From assembly GCF_017115165.1 (NCBI RefSeq), contig NZ_JABXKF010000146.1:1-39077 (forward strand): a stretch of 39,077 bases of DNA, read 5' to 3'. This document shows positions 8,038 through 17,560 of this stretch, piece by piece. Under the pieces are notes generated by a model. That model searched no databases, was not told the DNA's origin, and worked only from the letters and a program-made list of their open reading frames with translations. Both the position numbers and the translations under genes were made by a program. Every line of letters begins with the position of its first letter. The first letter of the stretch is position 1. This DNA is from Nostoc sp. LPT (lineage in GTDB: Bacteria > Cyanobacteriota > Cyanobacteriia > Cyanobacteriales > Nostocaceae).

Positions 8038-8502
8038 ATGAAACTCAAAACAAAATTATTTGGTACTATAGCTGCTATTTCTAGTATCTTCTGTTCGCTT
8101 TTCATGACACCTACTCTAGTTCGTGCCAATGACGACAAATATCTCAATGAAGTTGGTATGCAATTAATGGGAGCTATGGTTAATGCTGGTTTTGGTGGCT
8201 ATAGTCAAACCCATGACCCTTATATTGATACACTGTATCATGACAGTTCCGATTATATCACTATCAATCTTAGTGCGGGTACGTCATACGGCATTGTAGG
8301 AGTATGCGATCGCGATTGCCAAGATTTAGATATTGCATTGTATGATGATCGGGGAAATCTGATTGCTTCAGACTTAGAAGATGATGATATTCCCGCCATT
8401 GGTGTAACTTCCTACCGAAGTGGTACATATCGAGTCCGAATTGATATGGCAAATTGCGATTCTAAACTATGCTACTACGGCATTGGCGTATTTGGTCAGT
8501 AA
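8038..8502 (+). CDS. Small secreted protein with PPC-like beta fold
   Basis: A 154-residue exported protein. The signal peptide covers about residues 1-30 (hydrophobic core LFGTIAAISSIFCSLF, cleavage near VRAN). The mature part has a pattern like bacterial pre-peptidase C-terminal domains: ITINLSAGTSYGIVGVCD, an acidic LDIALYDDRGNLIASDLEDD, then SYRSGTYRVRIDM. Four cysteines (CDRDC and CDSKLC) could form two disulfides, which is unusual for that fold. The frame is open from 7963, but the ATG at 8038 has GAAGGA upstream and begins the signal peptide. Followed by a strong terminator. The function is unknown; an extracellular or periplasmic binding role is possible. Confidence 0.75.
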   Translation: MKLKTKLFGTIAAISSIFCSLFMTPTLVRANDDKYLNEVGMQLMGAMVNAGFGGYSQTHDPYIDTLYHDSSDYITINLSAGTSYGIVGVCDRDCQDLDIALYDDRGNLIASDLEDDDIPAIGVTSYRSGTYRVRIDMANCDSKLCYYGIGVFGQ

Positions 8503-8523
8503 GAGCAGCAGCTTTTTGCACAT

Positions 8524-8570
8524 AAAAGGCGCAAAGCAACATTAGTAAAGTTTGTTTCTTTGCGCCTTTT
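8524..8570 (+). terminator. Rho-independent terminator after the secreted protein gene
   Basis: AAAAGGCGCAAAG (8524-8536) pairs perfectly with CTTTGCGCCTTTT (8558-8570), across a 21-base loop, and runs into TCTCT. It lies 21 bp after the stop codon of the small secreted protein. Confidence 0.8.
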
Positions 8571-9090
8571 TCTCTAACCTAATATGCACATTATGTGATA
8601 AATAAGTATAAATATATACAATAATCTAAGTTGACTGAAAGCTTGGCAGATAATGTTTTGCTTCTCACTATACTTAGCAAGACTTAAGTCAGATTCTATA
8701 GCTAATATGGCAATAACAAAAACCACTACTTTTGACTAACGCCTACCTGCTAAAACAGCAAGTAGGTAACTTTTTATGACCCAACCTGAATGGTTACAAG
8801 CAAACAAACAGGTTTATTCCAAAGAACATGGTGTTATCCATATTGCCGCCATCATCCAGAGTGTTGATCGACGAAAAATTATTATAATCTCTCCGTAATT
8901 TAGCCGCTTCCATGCAGTCAAGAATTGACCAAAAGAAAAATCCTGGTATTGGGAATCAAAGGGCAACAAAGCGCCGTAAAACCATAGCTCAAGGGATAAT
9001 CCAAGAAAAAATTGAAATTGAGATTATCCAGTCTTGGCTATTTGCGATCGCACAAATGTGGGAAACAGGAAATATCCCACCAATACTACG
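8571..9090. other. Mostly non-coding region with one tiny open frame
   Basis: No recognisable gene. A 40-codon frame (8776-8898, starting MTQPEWLQANKQVYSKEHG) follows a stem-loop at 8742-8766 (CCTACCTGCT, AAAAC, AGCAAGTAGG) that resembles a terminator or attenuator because TTTTT comes soon after. It lacks a ribosome binding site and may be a fragment. The stretch from 8912 to 9090 is open in more than one frame and shows no domain; it adjoins the CHAT relic. Confidence 0.35.
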
Positions 9091-9560
9091 ATGACGGTTT
9101 GCAGCGCTCAAAGTTGCGTGACCAATTTCATCTTGTCTCCAAATGGGCAGTCGATTCAAACTCTCTACGAAGAGCATTGCTGGAAGAAAAGCCTGATATT
9201 GTGCATTTTTCTGGGCATGGGGAGGGGCAGACAGGATTAGTGCTGGTTGGTCAGAATGGAGAGCCTAAGCCAGCCACAAGTGAGGCTCTCTCAGGACTTT
9301 TCAAATTATTCCCAGAGATCAAGTGTGTAGTACTTAACGCCTGTTATGCAGAGGCACAGGCAAAGGCAATTGTCCAGCATATTGATTATGTGATTGAGAT
9401 GAAACAATCTATGCGAGATGATGCTGCGATCGCATTTGCCACAGGATTTTATGATGGATTAGGTTATGAGAAATCGATTGATGTTGCTTTTGAACTAGGT
9501 TGTAACGCGATTCAATTTGAACTTGCTTTTCTTCAACTACGCGATCGCGAAAGACATTGA
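9091..9560 (+). pseudogene. Truncated CHAT-domain protease gene
   Basis: The frame reads DDGLQRSKLRDQFHLVSKWA and continues to the catalytic His (DIVHFSGHGEG) and Cys (CVVLNACYAE) of a CHAT domain, then DDAAIAFATGFYDGLGY. The first beta-strand block of the domain (ILVLASNP, LRLDEEVREI in intact members) is missing: before 9091 the same frame is unrelated, and its only ATG (9012) gives an odd N-terminus. The usual ending is replaced by an unrelated tail (FLQLRDRERH). In another frame, DNA from about 9510 to 9609 reads FNYAIAKDIEQYIKKHFG, a possible scrap of another gene. Both catalytic residues survive, so a free-standing CHAT product from the ATG at 9012 cannot be excluded. Confidence 0.65.
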
Positions 9561-9820
9561 GCAGTACATTAAAAAACATTTTGGTTCAGACGCTATGACT
9601 GTGAAATAAAAGAATAGGCTTGTTGGAAAATATTGCCATTACATTAGTCCGTCTCAGATTGAGAAGTGTATATGGAAGACAACCTACTTTCCTTCAGAGT
9701 AAGAAGCCAACACGTTCAGTAAAGAAATCAACTGATATTTCGGGATAGTAGAAAATTTGTTCACCATTCAAGAATCTTCTGCTGTTTCAGCACCTATAAT
9801 CGAATCTAATGAGAGCGAAT

Positions 9821-10885
9821 ATGAAAACTCAAAGTAATCCCCCCAACCTTCCAGAAAATCCACCTGCAAACGAAGATAAAGTAATTGCTGAAGTGATTCA
9901 ATGCTCGATTGCAGTATTGGACAAGGAAACCGATCCCGTTCAGCGTCAGCAGCATCCTAAAAGTCATGGATGCGTCAAAGCCGAATTTATTGTTGAGGAT
10001 GTGCCTGAAGAGTGCAGATTTGGCATCTTTAGGGAACCGCGTCGGTATTCAGCTTTCGTCCGGTTCTCAAATGGTTCTTTGAAACCGCAGCGAGATTCTG
10101 AAGGGGATGTGCGCGGCATGGCAATTAAACTCCTGGGAGTCGAAGGCGAAAAACTGTTGGAAGAGCAACGGCAGGCACAGACACAGGACTTTATTCTGAT
10201 TAACCACCCAGTGCTGTTTCTCAAAGATGCTCAAGATGCTCTTGATTTTGCCAAAGCTGTACAGATGGCAAAGAAAATGCCATTTAAGCCTTTGAAGCCG
10301 CTTCCACTGCTGCTCATGTATGTTCCATCTCACTTGAAACAATTCAAAATTCTGAAGACGATTCAGAAAAAAACAGTGACGAATCAACTCCAAATTCAAT
10401 ACTGGAGTACAACTCCCTACAAACTTGGCGATCGTGCGATTAAATTTTCAGTTAAACCCAGTGTGACTGAAAACAATATTCAGATCGCACCCAATTTAGA
10501 ATCTGAAAACTTCTTACGCGAAGTGATGGTTGAGCATCTGAGTAGACAAGAGGTCTGTTTTGATTTTCTGGTGCAGTTACAGAAAAACCCCGATCAAATG
10601 CCTGTTGAGGATGCGACAGCAGAATGGAGTGAGACGGACTCACCATTTATCAAAGTAGCAAACATTCGGATTCCGATGCAAACGTTTGATACAGAGGCTC
10701 GACGGCAGTTCGACGAGAATTTGTCATTTAATCCCTGGCACGCTCTTGTTGAGCATCAACCTTTGGGAGGGATTAACCGGGTACGGAAGTATGTTTATCA
10801 AACGATCGCAGCAACACGACACAAATTGAACAAAGTGACTGTGCAAGAACCGACAATGAATGATTTCAACAATCCAAATATTTGA
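9821..10885 (+). CDS. Catalase-related heme protein
   Basis: A 354-residue protein of the catalase-related family, shorter than typical catalases of about 480 residues or more. Recognisable blocks are the distal region (HPKSHGCVKAEFIV), RYSAFVRFSNG, the DVRGMAIKL loop, and the proximal heme region near the C-terminus (HQPLGGINRVRKYVYQ). In that last block Arg322 and Tyr326 have the RxxxY spacing of the axial heme ligand. Such small family members may handle peroxides or lipid hydroperoxides rather than act as classical catalases; the substrate cannot be told from sequence. A start at 9809 is also possible, but 9821 has a GAGAG upstream. The gene stands alone between two CHAT relics and ends before a decayed Fic gene. 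Confidence 0.8.
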   Translation: MKTQSNPPNLPENPPANEDKVIAEVIQCSIAVLDKETDPVQRQQHPKSHGCVKAEFIVEDVPEECRFGIFREPRRYSAFVRFSNGSLKPQRDSEGDVRGMAIKLLGVEGEKLLEEQRQAQTQDFILINHPVLFLKDAQDALDFAKAVQMAKKMPFKPLKPLPLLLMYVPSHLKQFKILKTIQKKTVTNQLQIQYWSTTPYKLGDRAIKFSVKPSVTENNIQIAPNLESENFLREVMVEHLSRQEVCFDFLVQLQKNPDQMPVEDATAEWSETDSPFIKVANIRIPMQTFDTEARRQFDENLSFNPWHALVEHQPLGGINRVRKYVYQTIAATRHKLNKVTVQEPTMNDFNNPNI

Positions 10886-11074
10886 AATCTAATCGTCCTT
10901 GGCACATCAAGTATTCATCCGCACTTAAAGCACCATCCCATGATTGAAACTGTTGCAACACAATTAAAAGCGATCGCTGTTACCTACTAAATCGTGTATC
11001 TACTTTGCAATTGTTAATGGAATAAGTTTATATAGGCAAATCAAGTACAGAGGAAATATCCGGGAAGATTTGAG

Positions 11075-11326
11075 ATGAAATCCTTTGAACCAGGATTTAT
11101 TGAATATTAGCAGATTGCTCAAAATTTACTACGTACCAATCCGCTTGATTAGTGAGTATAAAGGCAAACAGTAATTATTCAAGTAACAGTCACCCCAGGT
11201 ATTGGAAACCTTGCGGCAAGCTGCAATTATTCAGAGTACTGAATCTTCTAACCGAATAGAAGGTATCACTGCACCACTGGAACGTATCAAGGAATTAGTA
11301 GCCGAAAAAACCACTCCGCGCGATCG
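11075..11326 (+). pseudogene. Decayed Fic family gene (N-terminal part)
   Basis: The start MKSFEPGFIEY, then QIAQNLLRT, IRLISEYKGKQ, QSPQVLETLRQAAIIQST and SSNRIEGITAPLERIKEL give the N-terminal region of cyanobacterial Fic proteins in order. They are interrupted by in-frame stops at 11108, 11172 and 11184 and by a frameshift near 11136. The stretch TESSNRIEG is the inhibitory-helix motif of self-inhibited Fic proteins ([S/T]xxxE[G/N]-like). After AEKTTPRDR the homology ends abruptly near 11326. The catalytic HPFxxGNG motif is absent, so the gene is dead. Fic enzymes transfer AMP or related groups to proteins and often act in toxin modules. Confidence 0.75.
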
Positions 11327-11428
11327 CATCCTTGAGTGCCCTGGGGCATTTTTAGTTCAAGCGTACTATGAAGACCCTACTCAAGTTTTGGGTGGGTGCG
11401 CTTATATTTGATGTACATCAATCGCCTT

Positions 11429-11667
11429 CTAGGTTTGGAGTTTCGCACTCCTGACTAGTCTAAACACCAATTCCATGATGGCACGTTGCAAATCGATAGG
11501 ACGAACCACCACACAAATTTCAATTTTAAATTCATCGCGGTTTTGCGAGCGCTTTAATCCTTCTTCAAGATTACGAATTTCGCGGCTTAAATCTAGAACT
11601 GTTGTTCCTCTGGGATTAGATTTAGATGCTAGTACGAGAATTGTTTTTGTGATTTTTATCTTGTCGA
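11429..11667 (-). pseudogene. CHAT-domain N-terminal fragment
   Basis: The minus strand translates to KTILVLASKSNPRGTTVLD, SREIRNLEEGLKRSQNRDEF and VVVRPIDLQRAIMEL. This is the first third of a CHAT domain and closely parallels the matching part of the 1548-residue protein encoded just upstream (ILLLASNAQGSLVIDLDREI, RRAVRPIDLRRAMLEV). It breaks off before the catalytic His and Cys. No ATG starts it, and its frame overlaps the end of the larger gene by a few bases. It is most simply a truncated tandem duplicate of a CHAT gene. Confidence 0.65.
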
Positions 11668-11673
11668 AATCAG

Positions 11674-14600
11674 TTACACTTTTTTCACCAGAACTGGAAA
11701 TAAGTAATCCTGATTCTTCGGATCGTTGATATTTACATCGATATCGTCATCGTCTACGGGTAAAAGCTTACGGCTCTGGGACTCATGACCTGAAACTTCA
11801 AACACAACTGCGTTACGTCCTATTTCAAATGCACGTTCAATCGATTCACCTGCTCCTAGTGCATCATAAAAGCCAACAGTGAAAGCGATCGTCGCATCAT
11901 CTGTGACTTCGCGGTTCATGCCGATCACGTAGTTGATATGCTCAACGATCCCTTGTGCTTGAACTTCTGAATAACAGCCACTGAGTAAAACACACTCTAC
12001 CTGATTAGAGAAGATTTGAAACAGGGCTGATAATGCTTCTGTATAGACTAGATGCTCATTTCCATCATCGTCTTGCAGAACTAGACCTTGACTTCCCGTA
12101 CCATGTCCGTAAAAGTGAACGATTTGCGGATTAACTTCCAGCATGGCACGCCGTAAATCGATAGGGCGGACAGCTCTTCTGGTTTCAATGACAAATTGAT
12201 TGCGGTTTGGCGATCGCCTCAACCCTTCTCGGATAACTCGAATTTCGCGATCTAAGTCGATAACTAAGCTACCTTGAGCATTAGATGCCAGGAGCAAAAT
12301 TTTCTTGCGGTTTGTAGGCTTGTCTTCTTGTTGCGGTTGCTGATTCAGAGAAGCTTCGGGTTGGATGACAGTTAAATTAATCGATTTTGATGACCAATCT
12401 TTATCTTTGTCAAAATATTCAGCAAGTACGTCTCGAAGCTCTTTATCAAGATTTGCTCTAGATTGTGATTCCCTATCAAGAGGTGGCAAAATTAACCATT
12501 GAAAATTAGCTATGCCACGAGTGAAAAATAATTTCAAGGTTTCTTTAACTTGTCGATCGTATTCTCCATCAGGTACTTCAAGCCGAAGGCGTGTTAATAT
12601 CTCTTCATCTTCTTGCAGCGAATAGAAAGCTCCTCTATCCCCTGGAATCGGAATTTGAGAAACTTCCCATGTCGGCTCAAAATCTAAGAGCGCAATGTTA
12701 AGAGGCTGGGAGGAAACATTCTTCAGTCTGACATACAATAAATCGCCCGATTTCAAACTTATATTATTAGCGTCGGGGAAAGGCTGTCGTTCTTCATCTA
12801 ATAATTCATATTCAATTGCCTTATTTAGCTCATAATTTTGACCTTCAATACTTAATGCTGCGTGATACTTTGCTAAATGAACCAGGCGTTTTACCAAACG
12901 TTCTGCTGCATCAGTACTATTAATCGACAGAGGAGGTTCTAAGTTGGGGTACGGTGTTTCTGTGCGATCGCAAATAACGTATTCTTCGTTTTCATCAATC
13001 GCAACTATATAATCAGCATCAGATTTTTCATTAGTTACTTCAATCCAACTATTATCATTAATAATATTCTCAATTGTTTGTAAGTTAGTAGCATTTCCAT
13101 TGTTATATGCAAAAAATAACTTCTTAGTTAGTCTAAATGTCAGTGGAAACAAGTTGGGCAAATCACAGGCTTGAACACGATTGAAAAAGGCCTGCCTCAT
13201 TTTAATTAGTCTCGACCATCGCTGTGACTTGGAAGAGAACCCGGCTTGCTTTAATTGAGAAACCCAACTCAGGCAAGGTAGATGACCTAGTGGCGCAGTC
13301 AGATCAAATCTTAAATCATCGTAAGGCAGCCACCTATCTTCGACTTTCCATCCTAATTCAACCCCAAAGCGATCGTAGTTTTGTCCAACCTTTTCCCAAA
13401 TGTCTTTTTGGACGCTAAAACCAAAATGTCCTTGACTAAATTCCAGCCAGCATTGGTCAATCATTTGCAGTGCATCACAGGGAAAAGTATTCAGATTTTC
13501 CAGGCTTAACCATCCTTCCTCTTCTCTGCCAACCACTTGAAGCATAAGTCTTGCCGTTTCTTGATCGGCTTCTTGCCATTTTCTCTGTTCAAGTAATTTT
13601 TTTAATTGAGTATAGTTATCTCCATTGTCTTGAGATAGACTATCATACCAAATCTTTATAGTATTGTCTGAACCGCCGCTGACTAATAGTTTTCCATTTG
13701 GACTAAAAGCAACTTTTTTAACATGAGGTTGATGTGCTTGCAGAGGTTCACCTAACAAATCTCCTTCAAGAGTCCACAACCGAATCGTTCCATCACGACT
13801 CCCACTAGCAATTATCTCCCCAGAGGGATGAAAAGCAACAGAACTTACTTGATCTGTATGTCCCTTAAAGATTTTGACTAGAGTTCCTTGATTAACTGAC
13901 CAAAGACGTACTGTGTTATCACTGCTGGCACTAACAATGAGGTCTCCTTTAGGATTAAATGCGATCGCATTGACCCAATCTGTATGACTTTGTAAGGTTA
14001 TAGTTAATGCTCTTTGCTGTAGATTCCAGATTTTAATAGTTCGATCGTCACTGCAACTAGCTAAAAGTTTTCCATCTGGGCTAAAAGTAATACAATTAAT
14101 GATATCTATATGACTTGTTAGAGTATCAAGCTCATTTAATTTTATATTATGCAGATAAATACGTGATGATTTACCTGCACTAGCAATTAATGCAAATTGA
14201 TTATCCAAGCTAGTAATTTCTCCCCTATACGGACGAAAAGAAACTGTATAAATACTTTCATGATTTGCCCAAGTATAAAGATGGGTTGAATCACTAACAC
14301 TCCATAAATTAACTAGACCATCATTTCCTCCACTAACTAAGAATTGGCTATCAATACTAAAGGCAATTGACCAAATCTTATCTTGATTTCCTTCCAAGGT
14401 TGCTATCAAATCACCGCTTAAATTCCATAGACAAATCTTGCTATCCTGACTAGCAGAAGCAATTAATTGTCCATCTGGACTAAAGACAACACAATTGATT
14501 TGATCTTGATGATGATTAATGGACTGTTGCAGTGTCCAAGAAGTTGCTTCTCTTAGAGATGAATCATCGTCTTTTACTGGTTCTTCATCAGACATCTTAG

Positions 14601-16320
14601 AGGATATCTTATTACTAGCCTGTTCCAACTCTTCAGCAAATTTAACGTATTCGCCTCCTAACTTTCTTAAAACTCTTGCTGTAATCTCTGCAAAAGGCTG
14701 AATCGTATCTTTTCGTTCTTGTTCGTCTCTCTTCTGCGGTGCTTTCAAAATGGCTATAAACTCCTTCAGAGATACCCCTAACTGTTCCGCTACATAGCGA
14801 GAAACAGCATTAACCACATCAATAGAATCACTCACTGCGGCATCATCTAGAAAAATATCTCGAATTTCTGGTTTAATAAATTCATACTCCACTAAGTCAA
14901 GATTAACATTAACTCTATTGTCTAGTTCTTCATTTTCTAGTTTTTTTAGAGATGCAGATTTAGGGCGCAATAATCCCCCTAAAAATACTTCTGCAACCTG
15001 AACCTGATTAGATTTGGGTAGTAGACTCTCTTGAATCAATCTAACTACAGGCAGATTAATCACAGGAGACGCAGCCAATAAACCCGCTAACTCTCTACCT
15101 AGTGGCGAAGTAGTCATTCGGAAATTTTGTACTCTCTCAGCAGCATCTGACGTATTCTGTTGTCTTTGTAAGGAAGGATCTTCAATTTCTAGTTTAGGAG
15201 GTAAGAGATATCCCGAAACCAGTGCATCCGCTTTTCCCACCAACATTTGACTCCATTGAGCAGCGTGTTCCTTGTCGAGAGTAATTACTGGAATTTTGCT
15301 ACGTTCTTCTACCTTAAAACCAATGCTTCTACTACGTCTGAGGGGTTTGTGAAGAGATAATTCTTGATTTGCAACCCCCATAATCGAACTTTTGAAAGCT
15401 ACTGGTGTTCCTAAGTCTAAAGCAGTGCGTCGCCACATCCACTCTGGCAACATTTGCAAAATCACTAAAGGTTGTTTTTGCGTCCAATCTTTCAGCACTG
15501 GAAACATCATTCCTTTACGCCAAATATTGGAAACACAATCACTAACAATTAAAATTAAACGTCTTCCCGTTGGATCGATAATTTCTTTTGGTTCAGTTAA
15601 ACGCTTATTACTCCCCATGCGTGAGAAAAGTTGCAAATTATTTCCTGCTTCATCAGGTTGTAACCCCCAAATCCTAATATCTCGAAAAATGCCATATTTT
15701 TTGAATAACTCTTTTAATTCCCCAATGGTATGTCCCCAAATCAACATAGAATGGCTTTCATCAATTACCAAGGCTAAATCTAACCAAGGTTCTGGTTCAG
15801 CTTTTAGTATAGGTATAAAAATATGTTCTTCAGCAATCCTTTGAACTGTAGCTGCTTCGTCTAAAATAAGTTTTCTACCTGTTGCGACCCGCCGCATTAG
15901 AGGACGAAACGCATTAGCTAAAGTTAAAGGTTCTCGGAGAGAAGGAGCATCAGGTACACCAATTGTTAAACCTTGACTTTCTCCCGAACCAGAAGTGGAA
16001 TAAACAGAACCTTTTTTTTCCGTAGAAGGTTTGGTATTGGTTTCTTGTTTTCGACTGGGAACAGTTGGCTTTGTTTGTTCGTTAGCTTGAGGTTGATTTA
16101 GCTTTTCTGGTGATGTATCTTTATCTAACTCATGCGATTCCGGTTTTTCTATTGAAGGATTGGGTTCAAATTTTTGGAGTTCTAGGGTTAGCCATAACAC
16201 ATCAGCAATCTGTTCGCCTGTGAGGTCAAGTTTTTCTCCCAATTCTGCGATTAGGCGTTCGATGCTATTTGGAACTGATTGAGATTCTGATGGTGTCATA
16301 AGTTGTCTGGCATATCCCAA
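11674..16320 (-). CDS. vWA - WD40 - GUN4 - DUF4384-like - CHAT conflict-system protein
   Basis: A 1548-residue protein, last gene of the five-gene operon. Domain order: a short helical N-terminus (about 18-50); a vWA-like domain of the SAV_2336 type (about 180-345) with a MIDAS-like Asp187-x-Ser189-x-Ser191 and LIVSDCVSNIWRKG; a helical segment to about 560; seven WD40 repeats (about 590-892), a full propeller; a GUN4 domain (about 905-1020: KWQEADQETARLMLQVVG, FPCDALQMIDQCW, HFGFSVQKDIW); a DUF4384-like region (about 1070-1325) homologous to the C-terminus of the operon's caspase; and a CHAT protease (about 1340-1535) with His1406 (HFYGHG) and Cys1449 (LLSGCYSE). In ternary conflict systems the vWA protein works with MoxR and VMAP. 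GUN4 binds tetrapyrroles in its best-known members, so tetrapyrrole sensing is a possible input. The ATG at 16299 is an alternative start. The gap to the MoxR gene is 80 bp. Confidence 0.88.
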   Translation of the reverse strand: MGYARQLMTPSESQSVPNSIERLIAELGEKLDLTGEQIADVLWLTLELQKFEPNPSIEKPESHELDKDTSPEKLNQPQANEQTKPTVPSRKQETNTKPSTEKKGSVYSTSGSGESQGLTIGVPDAPSLREPLTLANAFRPLMRRVATGRKLILDEAATVQRIAEEHIFIPILKAEPEPWLDLALVIDESHSMLIWGHTIGELKELFKKYGIFRDIRIWGLQPDEAGNNLQLFSRMGSNKRLTEPKEIIDPTGRRLILIVSDCVSNIWRKGMMFPVLKDWTQKQPLVILQMLPEWMWRRTALDLGTPVAFKSSIMGVANQELSLHKPLRRSRSIGFKVEERSKIPVITLDKEHAAQWSQMLVGKADALVSGYLLPPKLEIEDPSLQRQQNTSDAAERVQNFRMTTSPLGRELAGLLAASPVINLPVVRLIQESLLPKSNQVQVAEVFLGGLLRPKSASLKKLENEELDNRVNVNLDLVEYEFIKPEIRDIFLDDAAVSDSIDVVNAVSRYVAEQLGVSLKEFIAILKAPQKRDEQERKDTIQPFAEITARVLRKLGGEYVKFAEELEQASNKISSKMSDEEPVKDDDSSLREATSWTLQQSINHHQDQINCVVFSPDGQLIASASQDSKICLWNLSGDLIATLEGNQDKIWSIAFSIDSQFLVSGGNDGLVNLWSVSDSTHLYTWANHESIYTVSFRPYRGEITSLDNQFALIASAGKSSRIYLHNIKLNELDTLTSHIDIINCITFSPDGKLLASCSDDRTIKIWNLQQRALTITLQSHTDWVNAIAFNPKGDLIVSASSDNTVRLWSVNQGTLVKIFKGHTDQVSSVAFHPSGEIIASGSRDGTIRLWTLEGDLLGEPLQAHQPHVKKVAFSPNGKLLVSGGSDNTIKIWYDSLSQDNGDNYTQLKKLLEQRKWQEADQETARLMLQVVGREEEGWLSLENLNTFPCDALQMIDQCWLEFSQGHFGFSVQKDIWEKVGQNYDRFGVELGWKVEDRWLPYDDLRFDLTAPLGHLPCLSWVSQLKQAGFSSKSQRWSRLIKMRQAFFNRVQACDLPNLFPLTFRLTKKLFFAYNNGNATNLQTIENIINDNSWIEVTNEKSDADYIVAIDENEEYVICDRTETPYPNLEPPLSINSTDAAERLVKRLVHLAKYHAALSIEGQNYELNKAIEYELLDEERQPFPDANNISLKSGDLLYVRLKNVSSQPLNIALLDFEPTWEVSQIPIPGDRGAFYSLQEDEEILTRLRLEVPDGEYDRQVKETLKLFFTRGIANFQWLILPPLDRESQSRANLDKELRDVLAEYFDKDKDWSSKSINLTVIQPEASLNQQPQQEDKPTNRKKILLLASNAQGSLVIDLDREIRVIREGLRRSPNRNQFVIETRRAVRPIDLRRAMLEVNPQIVHFYGHGTGSQGLVLQDDDGNEHLVYTEALSALFQIFSNQVECVLLSGCYSEVQAQGIVEHINYVIGMNREVTDDATIAFTVGFYDALGAGESIERAFEIGRNAVVFEVSGHESQSRKLLPVDDDDIDVNINDPKNQDYLFPVLVKKV

Positions 16321-16400
16321 GCTGCTAGGGTAGAATTTGAAAAAAAATTATGTTTTGTTGATGCTAGATTTTAGGTAACCTATCAAATTATTACTCTCTA

Positions 16401-17531
16401 CTAATCGGCAATATTGAGTCTTCTCAATAACACATCTATAATTAATTCTTCATCTGTTCCTACTTCATAGGTTAAGAGATAAATAGCATTGAGCAACTGA
16501 TCTGTCGCTCTTTCTATAGATTTATTGTTCGGCTGAAAAATCTTAATTAAATTGTCAAATTTAGCCTGATTTTTGGCATCATTAAGAAAATCGTTCCCAA
16601 AATGAGTTTTCACAATTTTCTGAAGCGCATCTTCATTTGGATCTGGCATTCTTACCCTTAAACAACGTCTTTTGAATGCTGGTGGAAAATCTCTTTCTCC
16701 ATTGCTGGTCATGACAATAATAGGAAAGGCATGGCAACAAACACGACCTCCTGAAATTGTGGCTTTAATATCCTTATCTTCGGTATATACAGTAAAAGAT
16801 TTTTTAGTATTTGCATCCTGTTTATTATCTTGAGAACGACGAACTAATTCTGGTATTTCAAATTCTCCTTCCTCAAACAGATTCAATAAATCATTGGGTA
16901 GATTAATATCGCTTTTGTCAATCTCATCAATTAACAATACTCTAGGTAGTAAAGATGGTAAAAAAGCTGTACCGACTGAACCAAGTTTGATATATTCACC
17001 AATATCTTGTTCTTCGGTCTGTTTTATCTCTCCTTCTTGAGTATTCTTTTTTTCAAAATTGGTATCTTGGAGACGAGCGATCGCATCATAGCGATATAAT
17101 CCATCCTGGAGAGTAGAACGGGCATTAATTGCCCACGATAATACAGGGCCTAAACCAAGTTCATAAGCGATCGCATAAGCTAAAGAGGTTTTTCCTGAAC
17201 CAGGATTACCTGTTATCAGTAGAGGACGACGTAAATAAATTGCTGCATTAACCGCATTGATTACGCTATCTGCTTCTGAAGCAATACAGAAGTTTTCACC
17301 TTTACTAATGTCTCGTTTCTTAGTCTTTACTAATGATTGCAAATCTTCCCAACGAGGATCGATATCTTGTCCTGTGCCATTTTTCTTTAAAGGTACATCC
17401 GAGTGATCGCCAAATTTTCGCCAAGGTGGTGGTTTTAATTCACTTAATCGTTGTGTTGCAGCTTCATTTTTCTTCCCATTACCAAAAAATAATCGCCAAT
17501 TAGTATTTGAATGTTGGTCTGAATTTTCCAT
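16401..17531 (-). CDS. MoxR-type AAA+ ATPase
   Basis: A 376-residue AAA+ ATPase of the MoxR group. Walker A is GNPGSGKTS (108-116). Walker B is VLLIDEIDKS (198-207), followed by the NDLLNLFEEGEFEIPE segment typical of MoxR proteins. Sensor 1 is VMTSNGERDFPPAFKRRC, with Asn277 and the arginine-finger Arg288/Arg289. The N-terminal 80 residues are a variable extension. MoxR proteins remodel or chaperone vWA-domain partners; here the vWA gene lies directly downstream, 80 bp away. It starts 29 bp after the CHAT-VMAP gene with AGAGG six bases before the ATG. It is likely the energy-driven switch of the system. A residue insert between Walker A and B (about 160-178) is charged and probably disordered. 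Confidence 0.9.
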   Translation of the reverse strand: MENSDQHSNTNWRLFFGNGKKNEAATQRLSELKPPPWRKFGDHSDVPLKKNGTGQDIDPRWEDLQSLVKTKKRDISKGENFCIASEADSVINAVNAAIYLRRPLLITGNPGSGKTSLAYAIAYELGLGPVLSWAINARSTLQDGLYRYDAIARLQDTNFEKKNTQEGEIKQTEEQDIGEYIKLGSVGTAFLPSLLPRVLLIDEIDKSDINLPNDLLNLFEEGEFEIPELVRRSQDNKQDANTKKSFTVYTEDKDIKATISGGRVCCHAFPIIVMTSNGERDFPPAFKRRCLRVRMPDPNEDALQKIVKTHFGNDFLNDAKNQAKFDNLIKIFQPNNKSIERATDQLLNAIYLLTYEVGTDEELIIDVLLRRLNIAD

Positions 17532-17560
17532 AAATAACCTCTAGGTACAGTAAATTGTTT

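Noticed and set aside
11475..11729. 84-codon plus-strand frame
   Set aside because: It is the antisense of the CHAT fragment and the end of the large CHAT gene, whose protein signatures are clear on the other strand.
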